This document shows, piece by piece, positions 26,265-34,654 of a stretch of 64,000 bases of DNA; positions within the stretch are counted from its first letter, which is position 1, and every line of letters begins with the position of its first letter. Location: the NCBI GenBank assembly GCA_963696325.1, contig CAVOJV010000005.1, forward strand, positions 77,450 to 141,449. The letters run 5' to 3'. The notes beneath the pieces are model-generated. The model had not been told where the DNA came from and searched no databases. It worked only from the letters and a program-made list of their open reading frames with translations. The translations under genes were made by a program, and so were the position numbers. Source of the stretch: CAVOJV01 sp963696325 (lineage in GTDB: Bacteria; Pseudomonadota; Gammaproteobacteria; Competibacterales; Competibacteraceae).

Positions 26265-26913
26265 CGGTGCCCGGGAACGCATATTTGCAAATCTGCATGC
26301 AGCGATTCGGCAGGGGGGATTTGCCGTTCCGGAAACGGCTGCCGTGCCCGGCCTGGATCTGAGCCGAGAGGAAAGAATCGCCAGGCTGAAGCGCTTGATG
26401 GAGGCGATCCACGCCGAAGTGTACCTGGTCAATGCCAATAACTGGGTGGATAAGCTGAAGGAAGTGTTGCGAAAGCGGCACCTTAACAATCTGCTCTACG
26501 CCCCCGGCACGCCGATTGGGGACGCCCTGGAACCGGCGTGGGAAAGCGATTTGCCACCGTTAACCGTGTATGAGGGAGACATCGAACAATTCAAGGAAAA
26601 ACTATTTGACATCGATGCCAGCATCACCTCGACCCGGGGCGGTATCGCCGAGTCGGGTGCCTTAATCCTCTGGCCGGATGTCAAGGAACCACGCCTGGTG
26701 TCCCTGGTACCCTCCATTCACATCGCCGTGCTGGAGGCGGACAAGATTTACAACACCTTTGCCGAGGCTATTGAAAAGGAGCGTTGGCAGGATGGGCTGC
26801 CTACCAATGTCTTGTTGATTTCCGGTCCCTCGAAGACCGCTGATATCGAATTAACCTTGACCTTCGGTGTCCATGGCCCTAAGGAACTGATTGTATTCAT
26901 CCTGGACGCTTGA
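26257..26913 (+). CDS. lutC: Lactate utilization protein C
   Basis: LutC (LldG) is the third subunit of the LutABC system. It consists of a single LUD domain: 218 residues with the ITSTRGGIAESGALILWP core, RLVSLVPSIHIAVLEADKI and LISGPSKTADIELTLTFGVHGP near the C-terminus, matching the family. It begins within the last codons of lutB. A 75-base gap separates it from the large dehydrogenase, which could be read from the same promoter. Confidence 0.95.
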   Translation: MSNGARERIFANLHAAIRQGGFAVPETAAVPGLDLSREERIARLKRLMEAIHAEVYLVNANNWVDKLKEVLRKRHLNNLLYAPGTPIGDALEPAWESDLPPLTVYEGDIEQFKEKLFDIDASITSTRGGIAESGALILWPDVKEPRLVSLVPSIHIAVLEADKIYNTFAEAIEKERWQDGLPTNVLLISGPSKTADIELTLTFGVHGPKELIVFILDA

Positions 26914-26988
26914 ACACGTACTTTACCGGCCGATAACAACGAGCGGCGAACAAAGCCGTATTCGCTAAAAAATGATGAGGGTAACTAC

Positions 26989-29955
26989 ATGCTACCGAAG
27001 GCTCAAGAGGGTCTCTATGGATTGTCCAATCATCATGAGCGGCCCAAAGCTGCGGCGCTCACCAAAGATGACAGCAACTCCATACTACCCAAGGTTTATG
27101 AAAGTTTTTATAAAGAACTCCAGGCATTCATTCCCGAGACCCGCCTGATTCGAGACCCGCTGCGAACCCTGGCGTACGGGACCGATGCCAGCCTGTACCG
27201 GCTCATTCCCAAGCTGGTGGTACAGGTGGAAAGCGAGGCCGAGATGGCGCGAATTCTCGGCCTGGCGCAACGCCATCGAACGCCCGTGACATTTCGGGCA
27301 GCGGGCACCAGCCTGTCGGGACAGGCGCTGACTGACTCGGTACTGCTCAAGATGGGAGATGGTTGGCGGGGCCATGAAATCAGCCCGGATGCCTCCAGAA
27401 TCCGCTTACAACCAGGGGTGATAGGTGGTCATGCCAACCGCTACCTGGCGCCTTACAAACGCAAGATCGGGCCAGATCCGGCCTCCATCAATTCCTGTCT
27501 GATCGGCGGTATCGCTGCCAACAATGCCAGCGGCATGTGCTGTGGAACAGCGCAGAACAGCTACCAGACCCTGGCGAGCATGCGGGTGATGATGGTCGAT
27601 GGCGCCTTGCTGGATACCGGCGATGAGGCCAGCCGCAAAGCCTTCGCCGCCAGTCACGGCGAATTGTTAGAAAGGCTGGATCAACTCGCCCGCGCTAGCC
27701 GCGCCGATCCGGTCTTGTCCGCACGCATTCGCGACAAATTCAGGATCAAGAACACCTGTGGTTACAGCCTGAACGCGCTGGTGGATTTCGAAGATCCCTT
27801 CGAGATTCTGCAGCATCTCATGATTGGCTCCGAAGGGACGCTGGGTTTTATCGCGGAAATCACCTACCACACCGTGGTGGAGCACAGTCATAAAGCCAGC
27901 GCCTTGATGATTTTCCCGGATATCAAGACCGCCTGCGAAGCGGTGGCCATCCTCAAGACGGCGCCGGTGGCGGCGGTGGAATTGATGGACCGGGCCTCGC
28001 TGCGCTCGGTGGAAGATAAGGCCGGGGTTCCCGAATACCTGAAAACATTGCCGGCTCCGACAGCGGCCTTGCTGGTGGAAACCCGCGCCTCGGACAGTGA
28101 GACCCTGGCGGCGCAAGTAGTGGCCATCAGGGAGGTTCTGGCCGGGATGGAAACGCTGTTTCCCTTGCACTTCACCGATAAGCTGGAAGAGTTCAGCAAG
28201 CTGTGGGCGATTCGCGCGGGGCTGTTTCCGTCGGTAGGCTCGATGCGGGAGACCGGCACCACGGTTATCATCGAGGATATCGCTTTCCCGGTGCCCAAGC
28301 TGGCGGCGGCGACGCTGGATTTGCAGGGCTTGTTCGACAAACATGGCTATACGGGTTCGATCATCTTCGGGCACGCCCTGGAGGGCAATCTTCACTTCGT
28401 GATTACCCCGGATTTCAGCAAGCCGGACGAGGTGGACCGCTACAAGAACTTCATGGACGATGTCTGTGACATGGTGGTCAAGAAGTACGACGGTTCCCTC
28501 AAGGCCGAGCACGGCACCGGCCGCAATATGGCGCCGTTCGTGGAACTGGAATGGGGCCAGCAGGCGTATCAGTTGATGCGTCAACTCAAGGCGCTGTTCG
28601 ATCCCGGCAACCTGCTCAATCCCGGCGTCATCCTCAATGACGATCCCCAAGTGCACACCAAGAACCTCAAACCGATGGCGGCGGTGGACCCGTTGGTGGA
28701 CAAATGCATCGAGTGCGGGTTTTGCGAGCCCAATTGTCCGTCCCACGCCCTTACCCTGTCACCACGCCAGCGTATCGTCGGGCTGCGTGAACTGGCGCGC
28801 CTGCAAGCCTCGGGAGAGGACGCCGAGCGTTTGGAGACCATCAACCAGCTTTATCAATACCAGGGTATAGACACCTGCGCCGTGGACAGCCTGTGCTCGC
28901 TGACCTGCCCGGTGGGCATCGATACCGGCAAAATGATGAAAAAGCTGCGCGGACAGCGGCTGGGCAAGACCGCCCACCAAGTGTCCGGGTGGGTAGCCGG
29001 GCATTTCGCCGGGATTACCGCCACCACCCGTTTCACCCTGGCGGCGGCCAATGCTGTCCACAGCATGCTTGGCACGGCGGCTATGACGGGGCTGACCGGG
29101 GGGGCGCGCAAGCTCTCCGGTGACCGGGTGCCGTTATGGAACCCCTATATGCCGAATGCCGCCAAGCTGCCCAGGCTCAATGGCATTGTAGACTCAGGGA
29201 AGCCGCGAGTGGTTTATATCCCCAGTTGCGCCAGTCGCACGATGGGGCCGGCTAAGGGTGATCCGGAGGGAGACTCGTTGCCGGTGAAAACGGCTGCTCT
29301 GCTGCGCAAGGCTGGCTTCGAGGTGGTCTACCCGGAGCACAGCGCGCAGTATTGTTGTGGCCAGCCCTTCGAAAGCAAGGGCTTGCCGGAAGCAGCCGAT
29401 GCCAAGCGGCGCGAGCTTGAACAGGCCCTGCTCAAGGCCAGTCGCGATGGCCAGGACCCTGTCGTTTTCGACACCAGCCCTTGCGCCTTCCGGGTGAAGC
29501 GGGACCAGGAGTCCAAGCTCAAGTTATACGACATCACCGAGTTTCTCCACGATGTGGTTCTAGAGCGGCTGACGTTCCGCAAGCTGCCGGAAACCGTGGC
29601 GATTCATTCCACGTGCAGCACCGTCAAGATGGGTTTGCAGGACAAGCTGCGCCAGATCGCCGAGGCGTGCGTGGAGCGGGTCATTGTACCCGATCAGGTA
29701 ACCTGCTGTGGTTGGTCTGGCGATCGAGGTTTTACCTATCCGGAGCTGAACGCCAGCGCCTTGCGGGATCTGCGCCCGGCCTTGCCGGAGCAGTGTCAGT
29801 CCGGTTATTCCACCAGCCGCACCTGTGAAATCGGTCTATCCTTGCACAGCGGCCGTTATTACCGTTCCATCGTCTATCTCGTCGATAAATGCTCGGAGCC
29901 TAAGGTGGCAGTCAAGAGCGGAGAAACGGTCCAGGCAGATGCCATTGTAGTGTAA
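26989..29955 (+). CDS. FAD- and Fe-S-containing D-lactate dehydrogenase (Dld-II type)
   Basis: This is a membrane-associated oxidase, most likely for D-lactate. The 988-residue protein has an N-terminal FAD-binding type 4 domain (TFRAAGTSLSGQALTDS, CLIGGIAANNASGMCCGT), the matching C-terminal FAD oxidase domain (IIFGHALEGNLHFVITP), then a ferredoxin-like region with two cysteine motifs (CIECGFCEPNCP; CAVDSLCSLTCP) and two CCG motifs (QYCCGQPFESKG; TCCGWSGDRGF). This is the architecture of the Shewanella-type Dld-II. The position between lutABC and lldP supports lactate over glycolate, which usually has separate GlcDEF subunits. Confidence 0.9.
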   Translation: MLPKAQEGLYGLSNHHERPKAAALTKDDSNSILPKVYESFYKELQAFIPETRLIRDPLRTLAYGTDASLYRLIPKLVVQVESEAEMARILGLAQRHRTPVTFRAAGTSLSGQALTDSVLLKMGDGWRGHEISPDASRIRLQPGVIGGHANRYLAPYKRKIGPDPASINSCLIGGIAANNASGMCCGTAQNSYQTLASMRVMMVDGALLDTGDEASRKAFAASHGELLERLDQLARASRADPVLSARIRDKFRIKNTCGYSLNALVDFEDPFEILQHLMIGSEGTLGFIAEITYHTVVEHSHKASALMIFPDIKTACEAVAILKTAPVAAVELMDRASLRSVEDKAGVPEYLKTLPAPTAALLVETRASDSETLAAQVVAIREVLAGMETLFPLHFTDKLEEFSKLWAIRAGLFPSVGSMRETGTTVIIEDIAFPVPKLAAATLDLQGLFDKHGYTGSIIFGHALEGNLHFVITPDFSKPDEVDRYKNFMDDVCDMVVKKYDGSLKAEHGTGRNMAPFVELEWGQQAYQLMRQLKALFDPGNLLNPGVILNDDPQVHTKNLKPMAAVDPLVDKCIECGFCEPNCPSHALTLSPRQRIVGLRELARLQASGEDAERLETINQLYQYQGIDTCAVDSLCSLTCPVGIDTGKMMKKLRGQRLGKTAHQVSGWVAGHFAGITATTRFTLAAANAVHSMLGTAAMTGLTGGARKLSGDRVPLWNPYMPNAAKLPRLNGIVDSGKPRVVYIPSCASRTMGPAKGDPEGDSLPVKTAALLRKAGFEVVYPEHSAQYCCGQPFESKGLPEAADAKRRELEQALLKASRDGQDPVVFDTSPCAFRVKRDQESKLKLYDITEFLHDVVLERLTFRKLPETVAIHSTCSTVKMGLQDKLRQIAEACVERVIVPDQVTCCGWSGDRGFTYPELNASALRDLRPALPEQCQSGYSTSRTCEIGLSLHSGRYYRSIVYLVDKCSEPKVAVKSGETVQADAIVV

Positions 29956-30100
29956 GCAGGTTTTCGTGTAGCAGTAGTGCAACGCGGTAACCCAAAGCCA
30001 GCATAACAGTGCCGACGGCAGCGAATCGCCGGCATCGAGGTCGGTGCGCCGACCCACTATACTTATATCTGTTCCGTGTTCCTGAGCATTGATTCAGAAT

Positions 30101-30126
30101 CGTTTCCCGGCCTAGGCCGGGAAACG
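30101..30126. terminator. 26-base perfect palindrome between the D-lactate dehydrogenase and lldP
   Basis: The sequence from 30101 to 30126 is its own reverse complement, starting CGTTTCCCGG and centred on CCTAGG. RNA from either strand would fold into an 11-base stem with a CUAG loop, followed on the plus strand by TTTGTT. It lies 145 bases past the dehydrogenase stop and 43 before the lldP start. It may be a terminator or attenuator, or a dimeric operator; sequence alone does not separate them. Confidence 0.5.
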
Positions 30127-30168
30127 TTTGTTAAAACCAACCCACCTACCCTGGAGGAGACTTATCGT

Positions 30169-31851
30169 ATGCAAACTTGGACCCAGGTCTATGCGCCACT
30201 GGGCGGCAATTTGTGGCTGTCCGCTGTGGTTGCTGTCATTCCGATTGTTTTCTTTTTTATTGCCTTAGCCGTTTTGCGCATGAAAGGCCACATCGCCGCC
30301 GTTATTGCGGTGGCGCTGGCCGTTTTGATCGCTATCCTGGAGTATGGAATGCCGGTCACGATGGCGCTGGCCGCGACCGGTTACGGATTTCTTTACGGCC
30401 TCTGGCCGATTGCCTGGATTATCGTGACAGCGGTGTTTCTCTACAAACTCACTGTGAAAACCGGCCAATTCGAGATCATCCGTTCTTCCGTCATCTCGGT
30501 CACCGCCGATCAGCGCCTCCAGATGGTGCTGGTCGGTTTCTCGTTTGGCGCCTTCCTCGAGGGAGCGGCGGGGTTCGGTGCCCCCGTGGCGATCACGGCG
30601 GCCTTGCTGGTCGGGTTAGGATTCAATCCGCTCTACGCGGCGGGCTTGTGTCTGATCGCTAACACCGCACCGGTGGCGTTTGGCGCCATTGGTATTCCCA
30701 TCACCGTGGCGGGCAAGGTCACCGGGTACGATCCTTTTCTCATCGGTCAGATGACGGGCCGGCAACTCCCCCTACTGTCCGTGTTCGTACCTTTTTGGTT
30801 GGTATTCATCATGGATGGCTGGCGTGGAGTCAAGGAAACCTGGCCGGCGATATTGATTGCCGGCGGAACGTTCGCCCTTTCCCAGTATTTCACGTCCAAT
30901 TTTATCGGTCCTGAACTGCCGGACATAACCTCTGCGCTGATAAGCCTGGTTGCGTTGGCACTGTTTCTGAAAGTCTGGCAGCCAGCCAATATGTTTTCCT
31001 TCCAGAGCGCGAGTGCCGCCAAGGCGGCGACGCTTCCCGCTGGTAGTTATACTATCGGACAGATCTTTAAGGCCTGGTCGCCCTTCATTGTGCTGACCAT
31101 CATGGTCACTGTCTGGACCCTCCCGTTTTTCAAGGCGCTGTTTGATGCAACTAAAGGGGGACCGCTGGCGGCCTGGGTCATGTCTTTTCATATACCCGGT
31201 CTTGATAATCTGGTCATCAAGGACCTGCCGCTGGTGCCCAAGCCCACTCCGTATGCGGCGGTCTATAAGTTCGATATCCTCTCGGCAACGGGTAGCGCGA
31301 TTCTGGCGGCGGCGATCATCACCGCGCTCATCCTGCGGGTCAGCGTTACCCTGTTCTTCCAGACGTTCTGGGAAACCCTGGTTGAGTTGATCAAACCCAT
31401 CTTTACTATCGGCCTGGTGCTTGGTTTTGCCTTTATCGCCAATTATTCGGGGCTTTCCTCGACCCTAGGGTTGGCGTTTGCGGCCACTGGCGCGCTGTTT
31501 CCCTTCTTCTCGCCCTTCCTGGGCTGGCTCGGTGTGTTCCTGACCGGCTCCGACACGTCCAGCAATGCCTTGTTTGCTAACCTGCAAAACGTGACGGCCC
31601 AGCAGATCGGCGTGAATCCCATCCTGACCATCACCGCCAACACTACGGGTGGTGTCACCGGCAAGATGATTTCTCCCCAATCCATCGCCGTGGCCTGCGC
31701 CGCAACGGGCTTGGTGGGCAAGGAATCGGATCTGTTCCGCTTTACCCTGAAGCACAGCCTGTTCTTCGCCACCATCATCGGCGTCATCACCTATGTACAG
31801 GCGTATTACCTGCCCTGGATGATCCCGGTGGCAGCCCCGGTCGCCCATTAG
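30169..31851 (+). CDS. lldP: L-lactate permease
   Basis: LldP is an inner-membrane proton symporter for L- and D-lactate and glycolate. The 560-residue protein is strongly hydrophobic with about 13 membrane spans, beginning WLSAVVAVIPIVFFFIALAVL. Family landmarks are GAFLEGAAGFGAPVAITAA, NTAPVAFGAIGIP, and FLTGSDTSSNALFANLQ followed by TGGVTGKMISPQSIAVACA. I use the ATG at 30169 (MQTWTQVYAPLGG) with GGAGGA before it; the open frame upstream contains the palindrome and is non-coding. It completes the lactate uptake and oxidation set. Confidence 0.96.
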   Translation: MQTWTQVYAPLGGNLWLSAVVAVIPIVFFFIALAVLRMKGHIAAVIAVALAVLIAILEYGMPVTMALAATGYGFLYGLWPIAWIIVTAVFLYKLTVKTGQFEIIRSSVISVTADQRLQMVLVGFSFGAFLEGAAGFGAPVAITAALLVGLGFNPLYAAGLCLIANTAPVAFGAIGIPITVAGKVTGYDPFLIGQMTGRQLPLLSVFVPFWLVFIMDGWRGVKETWPAILIAGGTFALSQYFTSNFIGPELPDITSALISLVALALFLKVWQPANMFSFQSASAAKAATLPAGSYTIGQIFKAWSPFIVLTIMVTVWTLPFFKALFDATKGGPLAAWVMSFHIPGLDNLVIKDLPLVPKPTPYAAVYKFDILSATGSAILAAAIITALILRVSVTLFFQTFWETLVELIKPIFTIGLVLGFAFIANYSGLSSTLGLAFAATGALFPFFSPFLGWLGVFLTGSDTSSNALFANLQNVTAQQIGVNPILTITANTTGGVTGKMISPQSIAVACAATGLVGKESDLFRFTLKHSLFFATIIGVITYVQAYYLPWMIPVAAPVAH

Positions 31852-31864
31852 GCGTCTCGCCAAA

Positions 31865-31896
31865 CGCCCGCCGAATTGATCTGGCGGGCGCTTTTC
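31865..31896 (+). terminator. Intrinsic terminator after lldP
   Basis: An eight-base stem CGCCCGCC (31865-31872) / GGCGGGCG (31883-31890) with a ten-base loop is followed by CTTTTCCCATTTT. It starts 14 bases after the lldP stop, in the space where lldP and the cyclic-di-GMP gene converge. Confidence 0.8.
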
Positions 31897-31968
31897 CCAT
31901 TTTGTGTGGGTAGCAACGGGTGCGGTTCTGCGGAACCTGTAGCTATCCGCTTTCCAGAAATACGCGAT

Positions 31969-34185
31969 TCACGGGCTTGGCGGCTTCGGTGCGCCGGTGG
32001 CGTAACCTTGGGCGAAATCCACGCCCAGTTGCCGTAATTGTTCGGTGATCGCTTTGCTCTCGACATATTCGGCGATGGTTTTGGCGCCCACCAAGTGGCC
32101 GATCTGGTTGATGACGGCCACTACGGCGTGATTAATGGGGTTCTCTACCATGTTCCAGACCAAGCTGCCGTCGATTTTCAGATAGTCCACTTCCAGTTCC
32201 TGGAGGTTGTTGAAGGCGGTCGGGCCACTGCCAAACTGATCCAGTGCGAAGCGACAGCCGGTTTGTTTCAGCGCCTTGATGAATCGGGTGGCCTGGCTAA
32301 GATTGCCTAACACGGCAGTTGCCTGGATTTCAAGGCAGACCCGGTGAGGTGGTACGGCGGAGGCGGCGAACTGCTCATGGATAAACGCTATGAGGGACTC
32401 GTCCTGCAGGGAACTGGCCGAAAGATTGATGGCTATCCCAGCGTCGGTGCACGCGCCGACCATCTCGGCGTAGCGAGCAAAGGCTGTGCGAATAACCCAG
32501 CGATCGATGGCGGGCATGAGCCCATAACGTTCCGCGGCGGGCAAAAACTGGCTGGGTGGCACGATGTCGCCTTGGGGGTTCACCAGCCTGAGCAGAAGCT
32601 CATAGAAAACGGAATGGCCGTCCGCCGGTGCGAGAGACACGATGGGTTGGCTATAGAAGAGGAAACGCTCCTGCGCTAGGGCTGCTTGCATCTCCCTGGC
32701 GCGCTGATTGTGGAGTGCCAACGGGTGGCTGCTTTCCTGCAAGACATAAACCTGATTGCGGCCCAGGTTCTTGGCGGCGTAGCAAGCCACATCGGCCTGC
32801 TCCAGGAATTGAACAGCGTCGTCGCTCTGGGCCGTGATGGGAATCAGTCCGATGCTGACGCCGACCCGAAAAGTCCGGCTCTCCCAGACAAACCGGAAAT
32901 CTTTAACCGTGGTTACCAGGTTTTCGGTGATTTCGACGGCACTCTCCAGCGGGCAGTTCTCCAGCAAGAGGCTGAATTCGTCGCCGCCAACCCGGGCTAG
33001 CGTATCGCGGGCGCGCAGTTGGCTTGTCAGCAGACCGGCGATCTGCCTGAGCAATTCATCTCCGGCGCTATGACCGGCGCTGTCGTTGACGATCTTGAAG
33101 TAGTCCAAATCCAGATAGCACAGGGCGTGCTGGGTGCCGTATTGCTTGGCGCTGGCCAACAAAAGCTGCAGCCGCCGCTCGAACTCGCGGCGATTGACCA
33201 GCCCCGTGAGCGAATCATGGCTGGCTTGATGAGTGATCTTGTGGGCGATCAGGCGGGCTTCGGTGACATCCCTGAAAACCAGTACCCCGCCCAGCACTTT
33301 GCCGTCCTGGCCGCGGATGGGCGCCGCCGAGTTGTCGATGGGATACTTTTGCCCGTTGCGGCTGATTAACAGCGTGTTATTGGGCAGTCCGACGATGTGG
33401 CCGGTTGCCAGGCAGCGGGTTACCGGATTTGGGATGGGTTCACGGGTTTGTTCATCGATGAGGTGGAATACCGACTCCAGCGCCTGGCCCCGTGCCGCTT
33501 CCAATGACCAGCCGGTCAGCGTTTCCGCGATGGGGTTCAGATACTCGATGTTGCCCTGGGCGTCCGTGGAAATCACGGCGTCGCCGATGGAGTGCAAGGT
33601 GACCTGGGCGCGTTCCTTTTCCTCCAGGAGCAGCCGCTCTGTGCGCTTAAGTTCGGTAATCTCAAGCATGGCCGTATGGCAGCGGGTATTGCCACCGCTG
33701 TCCTGCATGGCGACGCTTTCCAGGCGCGCATCGAAAATGGTTCCGCCGCATTCTCTCAGCTTGATCTCCGTGGAGACTTTCCGCAAAGAGCGGAAAGTCT
33801 CGTGCAAATGCTCGAAGAAACGCTGGTTTTCTGTAGGTGCCAGCAGGGTGAAGAAAGGCTTGTTGAGCAGATGGGTGCGCTCGCGACCAAATAATGCAGC
33901 GCCAGTCAAGTTGATGGACTGAATAAGCCCCTGTTCATCGAGGCTGAGATAGCCAACGGGGGCGAAATCGTAGAGATCAGCATAGCGGTCGCGGGGTTCC
34001 TCCAGGTACCGTTGGGCTTCCCGGAGTTCACGGTTTTGTATTTCCAACTCGATCTGGTGAACCTGTAGCTCGTGCAAGAGCCGATGGACCTCTTTCGCGG
34101 CATCCTCCTGGGCGGCTACCTTCGCTTGCAGCGTCTCGAGCCGTTGGATCAGTGCCTCCTGGCTCAGGCTGTCACAGGACGCCAT
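31969..34185 (-). CDS. PAS-containing GGDEF/EAL protein (cyclic-di-GMP turnover)
   Basis: A soluble signalling protein of 738 residues. The N-terminal 60 residues form a coiled coil (IQRLETLQAKVAAQED, LHELQVHQIELEIQNREL). Two PAS domains follow (YADLYDFAPVGYLSLDEQG; VTLHSIGDAVISTDAQGNIEYLN). The diguanylate cyclase domain has an intact GGDEF at residues 400-404. The phosphodiesterase domain starts FYSQPIVSLAP and carries YELLLRL in place of EAL, keeping the essential Glu; later DYLKIDGSLV is present. Both activities are possible, direction unknown. No membrane segment is present. A chemotaxis-type coiled-coil scrap lies just upstream, which might be the remains of a longer fusion. Confidence 0.92.
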   Translation of the reverse strand: MASCDSLSQEALIQRLETLQAKVAAQEDAAKEVHRLLHELQVHQIELEIQNRELREAQRYLEEPRDRYADLYDFAPVGYLSLDEQGLIQSINLTGAALFGRERTHLLNKPFFTLLAPTENQRFFEHLHETFRSLRKVSTEIKLRECGGTIFDARLESVAMQDSGGNTRCHTAMLEITELKRTERLLLEEKERAQVTLHSIGDAVISTDAQGNIEYLNPIAETLTGWSLEAARGQALESVFHLIDEQTREPIPNPVTRCLATGHIVGLPNNTLLISRNGQKYPIDNSAAPIRGQDGKVLGGVLVFRDVTEARLIAHKITHQASHDSLTGLVNRREFERRLQLLLASAKQYGTQHALCYLDLDYFKIVNDSAGHSAGDELLRQIAGLLTSQLRARDTLARVGGDEFSLLLENCPLESAVEITENLVTTVKDFRFVWESRTFRVGVSIGLIPITAQSDDAVQFLEQADVACYAAKNLGRNQVYVLQESSHPLALHNQRAREMQAALAQERFLFYSQPIVSLAPADGHSVFYELLLRLVNPQGDIVPPSQFLPAAERYGLMPAIDRWVIRTAFARYAEMVGACTDAGIAINLSASSLQDESLIAFIHEQFAASAVPPHRVCLEIQATAVLGNLSQATRFIKALKQTGCRFALDQFGSGPTAFNNLQELEVDYLKIDGSLVWNMVENPINHAVVAVINQIGHLVGAKTIAEYVESKAITEQLRQLGVDFAQGYATGAPKPPSP

Positions 34186-34203
34186 GGGGGAGTCTCTGGA
34201 TGT

Positions 34204-34516
34204 TCATTCGGTTAAACCTTTCCTTGGTGGCCGGCGCTTCGCACTTCGTACGGTGGACAGTTTTTCATGCATGGACTGCGGTTCTTCCTTGGCGATCTCC
34301 AGTTCATCGTTGGTGGACTGGACTTCCTCGTTGCTCGCTTCTTATGTCTTCAATGATGAATTGCACGTATTCCCGTTTTGAACGCAAATCGCGTTCCAAC
34401 TTCGTGCTCTGGAGGCCTTTATCGGTAGACGCCAGCTTGCTGTCTTGCTCCCTCGGGATTGCGCTGGGCCGTTCAACCAGCGCCCGAAAAAAATGCCTCG
34501 GCCTCAAACCCCGCAC
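34204..34516 (-). pseudogene. Remnant of a CheR/PAS-type coiled coil, frameshifted
   Basis: On the minus strand one frame reads LQSTKLERDLRSKREYVQF and the next continues EASNEEVQSTNDELEIAKEE, then PQSMHEKLSTV and a stop at 34204. The repeated N-EE-L/V-QSTN-DEL-E pattern is the long coiled coil that links CheR to PAS domains in CheB/CheR fusion proteins (NEELQSTNEELETSKEE). The frame changes near 34341. No methyltransferase or PAS domain remains around it. It ends 18 bases before the GGDEF/EAL start. Confidence 0.6.
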
Positions 34517-34654
34517 GAAGCCTTCATGAAGCAGCTACACTTTCGTCATCACCCTGTTGCACGTCAGGCTTGAATCTGACGAGGGTTATCCATGCGCTTG
34601 GCACAACGCTGACCGTCCTTAACGGGATTGACAGCAGTGTTTAAGGGGGGGGAC

